Of a DNA stretch of 5,043 bases, positions 1 through 5,043 are shown in pieces. The DNA comes from Alphaproteobacteria bacterium. GTDB taxonomy: Bacteria > Pseudomonadota > Alphaproteobacteria > Micropepsales > Micropepsaceae. The notes beneath the pieces were generated by a model, which worked only from the letters and a program-made list of their open reading frames with translations, did no database searches and was not told where the DNA came from. Numbering within the stretch: the stretch's first letter is position 1; the number at the start of each line of letters is the position of its first letter. The translations under genes and the position numbers were made by a program. Location of the stretch: contig JAGWSK010000013.1 of assembly GCA_028869355.1 (NCBI GenBank), positions 1-5,043 on the forward strand, in the 5' to 3' direction.

Positions 1-690
1 GGGCAGGCGCATATCGATGCCATAGTTCGCTTGGGCACGCGATTTCAGCTCGATATCGAAACGCCGTACACGCGATCCGATCAGCGTGTATTGCTCCGGC
101 GTCTTGATTGCGGGTTCGTGGTCAAGGTGAATGGCAGCGGCATACGCAGCGACTTCGCCAAAGCGCAATGTCCGGCCGGTCGGCCGGTGCGTGAGGATGC
201 TGTCCTTTACGTCGATCTCTGCGGCCGGGACTTTCCAGATTTCTGCGGCGGCGGCTTTCAGGCGCTCGCGCGCACTGGCGCCCGCCTGCTGATACAGCAC
301 GCGGCCGAGGCGAACCGAGCTGCTCGCCTCCGTATGCAGATGATCATAGAGATTGTGCTGGCGAATATGGCGGTTCGGCTCGGCGTAGACGCTCTGCACC
401 TTCGACCAGTCGCAGCCGAGTTCTTCGCAGATCATCATTGGATTGGAGGTCAGTACGCCCTGCCCCAGGTCCGACTGATTGACGCGAATCAGCACGCCGT
501 CATCGGGGGCAATGACGATCCACGGATTGATCTCGACGCCGCCTTCGGCGGGCGGGAGCCAGGGTTTGGGATTGACGCGTCCGGCCAGGGGCGACGCGGC
601 GCTTTCAGCCGTGCCCGGAAGGATGGAGAGGCCCAGACCGCCGCTGACGACAGCGGTCGCGACGATGAATTCCCGGCGATCGAGTTGCAT
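1..690 (-). CDS. Molybdopterin-binding large subunit of xanthine dehydrogenase/isoquinoline 1-oxidoreductase-type hydroxylase (partial, N-terminal 230 residues)
   Basis: The frame opens with ATG at 690-688 and stays open to the left window edge, giving the first 230 residues of a protein that is usually about 700-780 residues long. The N-terminus carries a twin-arginine signal (D-R5-R6-E-F-I-V, then a hydrophobic Ala/Gly/Leu stretch to about residue 25), so the enzyme is probably exported folded with its cofactor to the periplasm. Residues about 51-160 fit the start of the molybdenum hydroxylase large-subunit fold: an SDLGQGVLT motif (73-81), an EELGCDW motif (89-95), and an SSSVR...QQAGASAR segment (123-140). 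Residues 203-230 (LIGSRVRRFDIE, then YGIDMRLP) match the hinge typical of this family. Family members hydroxylate carbon next to nitrogen in heterocycles or oxidise aldehydes, using Mo-molybdopterin cytosine dinucleotide. The gene follows the [2Fe-2S] subunit after only 4 bases, which implies translational coupling. The substrate is unknown, and the catalytic C-terminal part lies outside the window. Confidence 0.9.
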   Translation of the reverse strand, partial: MQLDRREFIVATAVVSGGLGLSILPGTAESAASPLAGRVNPKPWLPPAEGGVEINPWIVIAPDDGVLIRVNQSDLGQGVLTSNPMMICEELGCDWSKVQSVYAEPNRHIRQHNLYDHLHTEASSSVRLGRVLYQQAGASARERLKAAAAEIWKVPAAEIDVKDSILTHRPTGRTLRFGEVAAYAAAIHLDHEPAIKTPEQYTLIGSRVRRFDIELKSRAQANYGIDMRLP

Positions 691-694
691 GGGC

Positions 695-1150
695 CTAGCC
701 CTTCATCAATGCGGCGGCTTTGTGGACGGCGGCGCGGATATCGCCATAGCTGCCGCAGCGGCAGATATTGGTCATTGCCGAGTCGATATCGTCATCGCTC
801 GGATTGGGATTGCGCCGCAGCAAAGCGGTGGCGGCCATGATCTGCCCCGCCTGGCAATAGCCGCATTGCGGCACCTGGTGTTCGATCCAGGCGGCGACGA
901 CCGGATGGTTGGGTTCGGCGGCGATGCTTTCAATGGTGGTGATCTGTTTGCCTGCTGCCTGGCTGGCCGCCATCATGCAGGATCGCATCACCTGGCCATC
1001 TATGTGCACACTGCACGCGCCACACAAACCAGCGCCACAGCCGAATTTCGTGCCGGTGAGGCTCAGCGTGTCGCGCAATACCCAGAGCAGGGGCGTATCG
1101 GGTTCGGCATCGGCGTCATAGCGCCGGCCATTGATGTTCAATGTGATCAT
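695..1150 (-). CDS. [2Fe-2S]-binding small subunit of molybdenum hydroxylase (isoquinoline 1-oxidoreductase alpha-subunit type)
   Basis: This complete 151-residue protein has the family's usual length and architecture. An N-terminal plant-type ferredoxin domain holds one [2Fe-2S] cluster through C38, C43, C46 and C58 (CGAGLCGAC motif). A C-terminal helical domain holds the second cluster through C96, C99, C130 and C132 (QCGYCQAGQ and ICRCG motifs). Q95, just before C96, is the position that contacts the molybdopterin cofactor in the family. The subunit passes electrons from the molybdenum site on the large subunit to an external acceptor. It has no signal peptide of its own, so it is presumably co-exported with the Tat-bearing partner encoded immediately downstream (stop TAG at 697-695, next ATG at 690). 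No FAD-subunit gene is seen between or upstream, which fits two-subunit enzymes that donate to a cytochrome. The start ATG lacks a strong Shine-Dalgarno sequence, but the MITLNING opening is typical, so the start is well placed. IorA-like is a family assignment; the substrate is not known. Confidence 0.95.
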   Translation of the reverse strand: MITLNINGRRYDADAEPDTPLLWVLRDTLSLTGTKFGCGAGLCGACSVHIDGQVMRSCMMAASQAAGKQITTIESIAAEPNHPVVAAWIEHQVPQCGYCQAGQIMAATALLRRNPNPSDDDIDSAMTNICRCGSYGDIRAAVHKAAALMKG

Positions 1151-1266
1151 GGAATCGCACCGTGATCGAATTCAGCCACAGTAAACCACAATCCGCCCGC
1201 CGCCGCGAGACAGGTGCCTCAAGCCCGAAATGGGAATAGAATCACGGCGCAACCAGGGAGGAGCAG
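1151..1266. other. Divergent intergenic region between hydroxylase operon and cupin gene
   Basis: This 116-bp spacer must hold the promoters for the leftward hydroxylase genes and the rightward cupin gene. Visible elements are two CCACA copies exactly 10 bp apart (1176-1180 and 1186-1190), a weak rightward promoter candidate, and the strong cupin ribosome binding site GGGAGGAG at 1256-1263. I see no convincing leftward -35/-10 pair, no riboswitch-like structure and no small open frame with a good start. Confidence 0.6.
1214..1242 (+). promoter_or_regulatory. Candidate promoter for the cupin gene
   Basis: A TAGAAT hexamer at 1237-1242 matches five of six bases of a sigma-70 -10 box. It lies about 25 bases before the cupin ATG, leaving room for a short leader that includes the ribosome binding site. 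At 17-bp spacing the -35 position reads GTGCCT (1214-1219), a poor match to TTGACA. The call rests on the -10 box and its position alone. Confidence 0.25.
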
Positions 1267-1671
1267 ATGAAACACGTGGTTTTCGCCGCACTCGCCATTT
1301 CGGCCGGTGCATTCGTACTCGCAACACCGACGCAAAGCGCGGAAAACGGTTTCCAGCCGAAACCGTATTTCCAGATGCCTCTGGAAAAGGATCCGTCACG
1401 CGTCGTGCGGCTGCAAAACGTCACTCTCATGCCGGGTGCGGGCAACACATTCCACCGCCATCCCGGCGATCAGTGGTGGGCGATCCAGGAGGGCGAAGTC
1501 ACCTTCACGATCAAGGGACAGCAGCCGCGGGTGCTGAAAGCCGGAGATTATGTCTATGTTCCGCGCGGCACGGTTCACCGCAATCAGAATCTCAGCAACC
1601 GCCCGGCGCGCGCGATCGAACTCAACATCACCGACAAAGACAAACCGCAGACAGAGCAAGCGCCTGACTGA
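1267..1671 (+). CDS. Exported single-domain cupin protein
   Basis: This 134-residue protein begins at ATG 1267, three bases after a near-ideal GGGAGGAG ribosome binding site. A Sec signal peptide spans residues 1-25 (K2, hydrophobic core to about L18, cleavage predicted after QSA25), so the mature protein is probably periplasmic. The remainder is one cupin barrel. Motif 1 covers about residues 57-84, with H63 and H65 as metal ligands and a QWW stretch at 69-71. Motif 2 fits G-x5-P-x-G-x2-H-x3-N exactly at residues 93-108 (G93, P99, G101, H104, N108). The position normally held by the glutamate ligand of motif 1 appears to be Q69, with D68 next to it, so metal binding may be by three His alone or involve D68. 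The tail after residue 120 is polar and charged. Cupins of this kind range from dioxygenases to isomerases and binding proteins, and no reaction can be assigned. The gene converges with the VOC gene, and the two stop codons touch. Confidence 0.88.
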   Translation: MKHVVFAALAISAGAFVLATPTQSAENGFQPKPYFQMPLEKDPSRVVRLQNVTLMPGAGNTFHRHPGDQWWAIQEGEVTFTIKGQQPRVLKAGDYVYVPRGTVHRNQNLSNRPARAIELNITDKDKPQTEQAPD

Positions 1672-1675
1672 TCAG
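1668..1675. other. Abutting convergent stop codons within a palindrome
   Basis: The perfect palindrome CTGATCAG contains the cupin stop TGA (1669-1671) and the VOC stop (TCA on the plus strand, 1672-1674) with no base between them. No dedicated bidirectional terminator hairpin with a T-run is visible between the genes. Transcription from each side must therefore end inside the opposing gene or continue antisense to it. Confidence 0.8.
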
Positions 1676-2487
1676 CCGGCGGTGATTTCCAGAAGTGAGC
1701 CGTCAGGCGTGCGGTAGAGGTTCGGACCTTCGGACTTGCCGCCATGCTGTTCGATGGCACGCGCGACGCTCGCGGCATCAGCCACTTCGACTGTCCAGTG
1801 GTGATGGCGTGACTCACCCCTCACCCGGAGCGCCATTGGCGCGACTTCGTCGCGCGGCGCTCCGCCGCTCCGGCTGCTAATCGCCTCCGGCGATTCGCGA
1901 CGCCTCCGACCCTCACGGGGAGAGGATAAAAAGCGGATGCGAAAGCTGCCGTCGGTGAGGTCGCGCGTGGTTGCATTACTCGCCGCTTCATTGAAGCCAA
2001 ACACCGTCTTGTAGAAATCCGCAGCCGCTGCTGTATCGGAAGCAGCAATGGCAAGTCCGCTGATCCGCGCGCCGCTGATCTGAGCTTTGCGATAACGGCC
2101 GGGGCGGGTGATTTCGGCAACGACGCCGTTGGGCGCACGGAATTTCAGCGCACCCTCGTTCGGGTCGGAAATGATCTTGCCGCCATGGGTCACGATATTC
2201 GCCGCGACTGCGTCGCGGTTGGCGACTTCAATGCCAAAATGATGGATGCAGGGACCAGGCCCCGACAATTGGGCCTCGGGTTCGTCTTCGCCGTCATAGA
2301 CCATCAGCGCGAGATCGAATGCACCATCGGTCATGTGGCGCGAGACATGTCCGCGGGTGTGGCCGGTGCCGGTCTGGCGAAAGCCGAAGACCTGTTCGTA
2401 AAAGCGCGTTGCGCGCTCCAGATCGGCGACTTTCAGCGCAAGGTGAACGATGCGGGAGCTATTTCCCAATTGCGGAGTCCTGGGCAC
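1672..2487 (-). CDS. Two-domain VOC (glyoxalase/bleomycin resistance/dioxygenase superfamily) protein carrying an in-frame repeat insertion
   Basis: As called, the 271-residue protein has two VOC domains. Domain 1 (about 11-130) opens RIVHLALKV and keeps the usual metal triad H15, H83 and E125. Domain 2 (about 141-271) aligns with it: H230 matches H83 and E267 matches E125, but G144 replaces the first His, so this domain probably lacks a full metal site. Residues about 189-226 are an Arg/Ser/Gly/Pro-rich stretch encoded by a palindromic repeat inserted between the two halves of domain 2; without it the protein would be 233 residues. VOC proteins catalyse isomerisation, lyase, thiol-transfer or extradiol cleavage reactions, or sequester drugs, and the activity here is unknown. 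No signal peptide is seen, so it is likely cytoplasmic. The start is uncertain. GTG at 2487 lies 29 bases inside the upstream hydrolase gene without a good ribosome binding site. TTG at 2469 (residue 7) has AGGA at 2481-2478, 8 bases upstream, and gives a more typical short N-terminus. Confidence 0.85.
   Translation of the reverse strand: MPRTPQLGNSSRIVHLALKVADLERATRFYEQVFGFRQTGTGHTRGHVSRHMTDGAFDLALMVYDGEDEPEAQLSGPGPCIHHFGIEVANRDAVAANIVTHGGKIISDPNEGALKFRAPNGVVAEITRPGRYRKAQISGARISGLAIAASDTAAAADFYKTVFGFNEAASNATTRDLTDGSFRIRFLSSPREGRRRRESPEAISSRSGGAPRDEVAPMALRVRGESRHHHWTVEVADAASVARAIEQHGGKSEGPNLYRTPDGSLLEITAG
1813..1926. repeat. Palindrome-rich repeat element inserted in frame in the VOC gene
   Basis: Imperfect terminal inverted repeats bound the block: CTCACCCC at 1813-1820 and GGGGAGAG at 1917-1924 (7 of 8 bases pair). 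Near-identical 13-mers lie in direct orientation at 1818-1830 and 1910-1922 (11 of 13 identical). Inside are a strong hairpin with arms at 1827-1834/1856-1863 and 1839-1845/1849-1855 (loop TTC, one 4-base bulge) and a second hairpin at 1879-1885/1889-1895 (loop TCC). The dinucleotide GA flanks both sides (1811-1812, 1925-1926). Deleting 1813-1926 removes 38 codons and rejoins the VOC reading frame as FRIRFLSRHHHW. The block has no stop codon in the VOC frame and encodes no transposase, so it would need to be moved in trans if mobile. It occurs once in this window, so calling it a repeat family is inference from its structure and from general similarity to short palindromic elements of bacterial genomes. 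Confidence 0.75.
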
Positions 2488-4486
2488 GTTCGGTGTAGGC
2501 CTGCACGTCTTCCGGCAGCATCAGGCGGTTGCTTTCGAGCGTATTCGCGGCCGCCGACACCGCGTTTACATAGCCATCGTGCGAGGGGTGGCGCTCTTCC
2601 AGCGACGGGCGCGGATCGCCCGAGGCTTCGCGCTCGGCTTTGGTTTTGGCGAAATCGATCATCTGGCCCGCCGCGTCGCAACCGTCATTGCCACCCGACG
2701 GATTGGCGCGCAATGCCCAGCCGGTATAGGTCGCCACCGGTACCGCGACTTCGGGAATGCGGATTCCCGCGAGGTCGTTGCCGTCGGCATCGGTCTTTGG
2801 CACCAAAGCCGGATAGGGCGTGCCGACCAGTTTTGGCGGCAACGTCGTGAGAATGCCCTTGTCGAATTGTGGGCCGTAATCGAACAGGTCGCCGGTGTGC
2901 ATGCGGCCATTATAGGTGACGCCGGTGAGCTTAGGGAAACCCTGTCCCGCCTGCGGCAAAGGCGGCACCAGAGTGCCGTCGGCGACGCGCGGCACGCGGC
3001 TGACCGGCGGTGCGGTGCCATTACTCACCCACTGGTCCATATCGACGAGCAGCGCGCGCAGCACGACGCCCGGTCCCAGCGGATTGCGATTCTGCTGGCA
3101 AATGCCTTTGCCGCGCGCGGCGCCATGCGGCAGGCTGGCGATGAAATAGGTCCGCACATTGGCCGGTTCATCGGTGCGATCCCTGCCCTTCGCATCGACC
3201 AATCCGACCGCCATGTCCTTGGACCAGAATTCATTGGCGGAATTGACCTCGAAGATCTTCGGGCAGGTATTGCTTGCGGTGCAGCGCGCGAGCCGCCCGT
3301 CTTTCTTGCCGCTGATCGGATCGTCGATCACCTGATTGGTGAACGGCATCTGGAATTCCGGGAACCAGCGGGCGATATGCTGGCGCTGGGTGCGGCCGCC
3401 CTGGCCAAAGCGGTAGTTGACGAAAATGCCGGTCGATCCGGCGACCCAGTTCTGGATTCCGTCAATCGCCTTCTTGCCCGATTCATCCTGATTGAATCCG
3501 AGCCAGAGATAATCATGCATCGCGCGGCAGGGCTGCGACACGCATCCGGTATAGACATACTGGATCGCGCCGGCGAGCGGATTGGCGGTGCCCGCCGTAT
3601 CGGCTTTTGCACTGCGGAAGAAAGAGGCGACGTCGCGGATGGCGGCAAATCCGAGGCCGCCGACCAGCGGGTCCTTGGCCTGATAGACGAACTCATAGAG
3701 CGAGCCCTGTTTTAACGGCGTGCCCCTGGGCAGGAGTTCGATCGCCTTGCCGCTTTCGTCCGTGTACTGCCAGCTCTCTGCCGGAACAATTTCCGGCTTG
3801 TCTTCGTAGCGGGTGCGGACGGTCAGCGTTGCTTTTGCCTTATCCATGCTCGCGGCCGGGTAGGTCAGCCGCCCACGCATGGTCTTGGTGTCGTCGACCA
3901 CGAATTCTTCCATCGATGGTCCGACGATGGGCGTGCCGTCGGGATTTTTCGCCACCGGCACGTGAATGGTGAACCGTCCGTTGCCGGCCGGTGCCGTCGC
4001 GTCCCAACCGGCTTCGAGAATCGCATAGCCCTGCCGCATCAGATAACCGTTGCCCGCGTCAGACGCGGTGGTCGGGTCGTTGTTGGTGACCCGCGCATCG
4101 TTCATCTGCGGGAAGGACGGCATGTTGCCGCGATTGTTGATTTCGAACCACAGGCGGTGATTGCCTTTGGCGAGATCGACCGGTTTCAGGATGTAGAAAT
4201 CGGTGTCGTATTCGACCATGCCGCGGGCATTCTTCGGCGCCTTGTCGATATCAACGATGACGGCGTTGCGAGGATCTTTCGGATCGACTTCGCCATAGGC
4301 GCGGCCGACAATTTTTTCATATTGGCCGACAGTGCCGAAGGACGTGCCTTCGAAAGTTGGCTTTTCCACTTTCGTGATCTCGAGTTTGACGATCTTCGCC
4401 TCAGCTGGCGCAATCGCTGCCGAAAGTACCGCCAAAGACGCGCCCGCAAGCCATGCGCGCCGGTTCAGATGGGTGCTCCCGCTCAT
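2459..4486 (-). CDS. Exported alpha/beta hydrolase domain-containing protein
   Basis: This complete 675-residue protein starts at ATG 4486, eight bases after AGGAG (4499-4495). The N-terminus is a probable Tat signal (N8-R9-R10-A-W-L-A, hydrophobic to about residue 25, cleavage after AEA30), so it should act in the periplasm or outside the cell. The rest fits the large bacterial family annotated as alpha/beta hydrolase domain. Conserved-looking blocks are WFEINNRG (113-120), the region around S317, LGFNQDE (329-335), PKIFEVNSANEFW (409-421), the H454 region (SLPHGA) and a C-terminal YVNAVSAAANTLESNRLMLPED block (639-660; continuous apart from its ends). By analogy, S317 is the likely nucleophile, H454 the likely base and E419 a possible acid, which I infer from the motif positions. 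The elbow around S317 reads GCVSQPCR, where I would expect a Gly-rich G-x-S-Q-S/T-G-R pattern, so activity is uncertain. C402 and C408 could form a disulfide. It heads a two-gene unit with the overlapping VOC gene. Members act as esterases or are uncharacterised; no substrate is assigned. Confidence 0.88.
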   Translation of the reverse strand: MSGSTHLNRRAWLAGASLAVLSAAIAPAEAKIVKLEITKVEKPTFEGTSFGTVGQYEKIVGRAYGEVDPKDPRNAVIVDIDKAPKNARGMVEYDTDFYILKPVDLAKGNHRLWFEINNRGNMPSFPQMNDARVTNNDPTTASDAGNGYLMRQGYAILEAGWDATAPAGNGRFTIHVPVAKNPDGTPIVGPSMEEFVVDDTKTMRGRLTYPAASMDKAKATLTVRTRYEDKPEIVPAESWQYTDESGKAIELLPRGTPLKQGSLYEFVYQAKDPLVGGLGFAAIRDVASFFRSAKADTAGTANPLAGAIQYVYTGCVSQPCRAMHDYLWLGFNQDESGKKAIDGIQNWVAGSTGIFVNYRFGQGGRTQRQHIARWFPEFQMPFTNQVIDDPISGKKDGRLARCTASNTCPKIFEVNSANEFWSKDMAVGLVDAKGRDRTDEPANVRTYFIASLPHGAARGKGICQQNRNPLGPGVVLRALLVDMDQWVSNGTAPPVSRVPRVADGTLVPPLPQAGQGFPKLTGVTYNGRMHTGDLFDYGPQFDKGILTTLPPKLVGTPYPALVPKTDADGNDLAGIRIPEVAVPVATYTGWALRANPSGGNDGCDAAGQMIDFAKTKAEREASGDPRPSLEERHPSHDGYVNAVSAAANTLESNRLMLPEDVQAYTERAQDSAIGK
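2467..2481 (-). promoter_or_regulatory. Ribosome binding site and alternative TTG start of the VOC gene
   Basis: On the minus strand AGGA at 2481-2478 is followed after 8 bases by TTG at 2469-2467, in frame with the VOC protein. It lies inside the last codons of the upstream hydrolase gene (stop TAG at 2461-2459). This spacing favours TTG over the upstream GTG at 2487 and would couple VOC translation to that of the hydrolase. Either start overlaps the upstream coding region. Confidence 0.4.
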
Positions 4487-4555
4487 CCAGACATCTCCTG
4501 ACTTCGGCTCCTGCCTGCGCTAAGCATAGCCGCAATCGCGAACAAGGAGAACGCC
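4487..4555. promoter_or_regulatory. Compact divergent promoter region between hydrolase and DUF1330 genes
   Basis: These 69 bases separate two divergent starts and hold both ribosome binding sites: AGGAG on the minus strand at 4499-4495 and AAGGAG on the plus strand at 4544-4549. About 44 bases remain between them. On the minus strand TATGCT (4527-4522) could serve as a -10 box for the hydrolase, but its -35 partner is weak. TAAGCA at 4521-4526 is a poor rightward candidate. The two promoters must overlap or lie very close together, so shared regulation is plausible. Confidence 0.4.
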
Positions 4556-4852
4556 ATGCCCAAGGCCTATTGGATCAGCACCTATCGCGCGATCAACAAT
4601 CCCGACGCGCTCGCAGCCTATTCGAAACTCGCGGGGCCGGCGCTCACCGCCGCCGGCGGGCGGTTTCTCGCCCGCTCGGTCGCCGCGCATGCGATGGAGC
4701 ACGGGCTGATGCAGCGCACGGTGATCATCGAGTTCCCGAGCGTCGAAGCCGCGAAAGCCGCTTATGACAGTCCCGCCTATAAACAGGCACTTGCGGCCCT
4801 TGGCAAAGACGGAGTCGAACGCGATATGAGGATCGTTGCCGGCGTCGAGTGA
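4556..4852 (+). CDS. DUF1330 family protein
   Basis: This complete 98-residue protein starts at ATG 4556, six bases after AAGGAG. It fits the DUF1330 family, whose members adopt a small dimeric ferredoxin-like alpha/beta-barrel fold and are about 95-100 residues long. Recognisable family features are the opening AYWIS, the GGRFLAR block (34-40), RTVIIEFPS (54-62) with E59, the AYDSPAYK block (69-76) and the closing RDMRIVAGV (89-97). No signal peptide is present, so it should be cytoplasmic. The biochemical role of the family is not established. It is followed after 25 bases by the LemA-family gene on the same strand with no visible terminator, so the two may be co-transcribed. Confidence 0.92.
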   Translation: MPKAYWISTYRAINNPDALAAYSKLAGPALTAAGGRFLARSVAAHAMEHGLMQRTVIIEFPSVEAAKAAYDSPAYKQALAALGKDGVERDMRIVAGVE

Positions 4853-4877
4853 CGCCGGTTCTCAGTTGAGGGCGGCA

Positions 4878-5043
4878 ATGAGGAAATATCTGGCCCGCGG
4901 TGCGGGTATTTTGTGCCTGAGCCTGTTTGTGGCGGGCTGTGGTGTGAACACAATCCCCACTGAGCAGGAACAGGCCAAAGCCGCCTGGGCCGAAGTGCAG
5001 AACCAGTATCAGCGCCGCGCCGACCTGATCCCCAATCTGGTCA
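4878..5043 (+). CDS. lemA: LemA family lipoprotein (partial, N-terminal 55 residues)
   Basis: The frame starts at ATG 4878, five bases after GAGGG (4868-4872), and runs off the right edge after 55 codons plus one base. Residues 1-20 form a lipoprotein signal peptide (R2, K3, hydrophobic core) ending in the lipobox V18-A19-G20-C21, so the mature protein would be lipidated at C21. The following segment matches the LemA N-terminal signature: N24-x-I26, then E29-x-E31, AAWAEVQNQYQRRADLIPNLV (35-55). LemA proteins are helical membrane-anchored proteins of about 180-200 residues with unclear function. They often lie beside genes for TPM-domain (YgcG-like) proteins, which would be expected downstream of this window. 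The gene may be co-transcribed with the DUF1330 gene. Confidence 0.93.
   Translation, partial: MRKYLARGAGILCLSLFVAGCGVNTIPTEQEQAKAAWAEVQNQYQRRADLIPNLV

Noticed and set aside
31..840. A 269-codon open frame on the plus strand
   Set aside because: It is antisense to the large and small hydroxylase subunits, both of which have clear family motifs; its product is low-complexity and Arg-rich at the end.
479..1165. A 228-codon open frame on the plus strand
   Set aside because: It is the antisense shadow of the [2Fe-2S] subunit and has no motif or ribosome binding site of note.
1827..1863. Intrinsic terminator
   Set aside because: The hairpin is strong but lies within coding sequence and is not followed by a T-run on either strand.
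1813..1926. Frameshift or assembly error in the VOC gene
   Set aside because: VOC sequence on both sides is in the same frame and the block is an organised palindromic structure whose removal in one 114-bp unit restores a clean join; an indel error would not give this.
1813..1926. CRISPR or tandem repeat
   Set aside because: There is a single copy with hairpins and only two near-direct 13-mers; no regular repeat-spacer pattern exists.
2450..3715. A 421-codon open frame on the plus strand
   Set aside because: It lies wholly antisense to the well-supported hydrolase gene (and its VOC overlap), shows no recognisable domain, and long antisense frames are expected in GC-rich sequence.
3962..4501. 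A 179-codon open frame on the plus strand
   Set aside because: It is antisense to the conserved N-terminal part of the hydrolase and has no family features.
4853..4877. Terminator between the DUF1330 and LemA genes
   Set aside because: The 25-base gap has no stem-loop with a T-run, so co-transcription is the simpler reading.

Overview
The window looks like a chromosomal segment of a Gram-negative proteobacterium, most likely an alphaproteobacterium. The basis is GC-rich coding sequence, densely packed genes, Tat-type and lipoprotein export signals, and the mix of families present: an isoquinoline 1-oxidoreductase-like molybdenum hydroxylase, DUF1330, LemA and a large exported alpha/beta hydrolase. 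This placement is inference, and no rRNA or other marker gene is present. I see no tRNA, rRNA, CRISPR array, transposase or phage gene.

Layout, left to right. (1) Positions 1-1150, minus strand: two coupled genes for a molybdenum hydroxylase. The small [2Fe-2S] subunit (695-1150) is followed after 4 bases by the Tat-exported molybdopterin-binding large subunit (1-690), which is cut by the window edge. (2) Positions 1151-1266: a divergent intergenic region. (3) Positions 1267-1671, plus strand: a small exported single-domain cupin. (4) Positions 1672-4486, minus strand: a two-gene unit. A 675-residue exported alpha/beta hydrolase-domain protein is transcribed first, and a two-domain VOC (glyoxalase/dioxygenase superfamily) protein overlaps its 3' end. 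The cupin and VOC genes converge with stop codons directly abutting. (5) Positions 4487-4555: a short divergent intergenic region. (6) Positions 4556-5043, plus strand: a DUF1330 protein, then the start of a LemA-family lipoprotein cut by the right edge.

The most notable feature is a palindrome-rich repeat-like block of about 114 bp (about 1813-1926) inside the VOC gene. It is translated in frame as an Arg/Ser/Gly/Pro-rich stretch that does not resemble VOC sequence. Removing exactly 114 bp rejoins the VOC frame cleanly. This resembles the known phenomenon of palindromic elements inserted within protein-coding genes (as described for Rickettsia), but I cannot name the element family from sequence alone.

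Functionally, a hydroxylase, a VOC protein, a cupin and an esterase-like hydrolase side by side would suit oxidative breakdown of small aromatic or heterocyclic compounds. No substrate can be assigned, and the three transcription units need not share a pathway.
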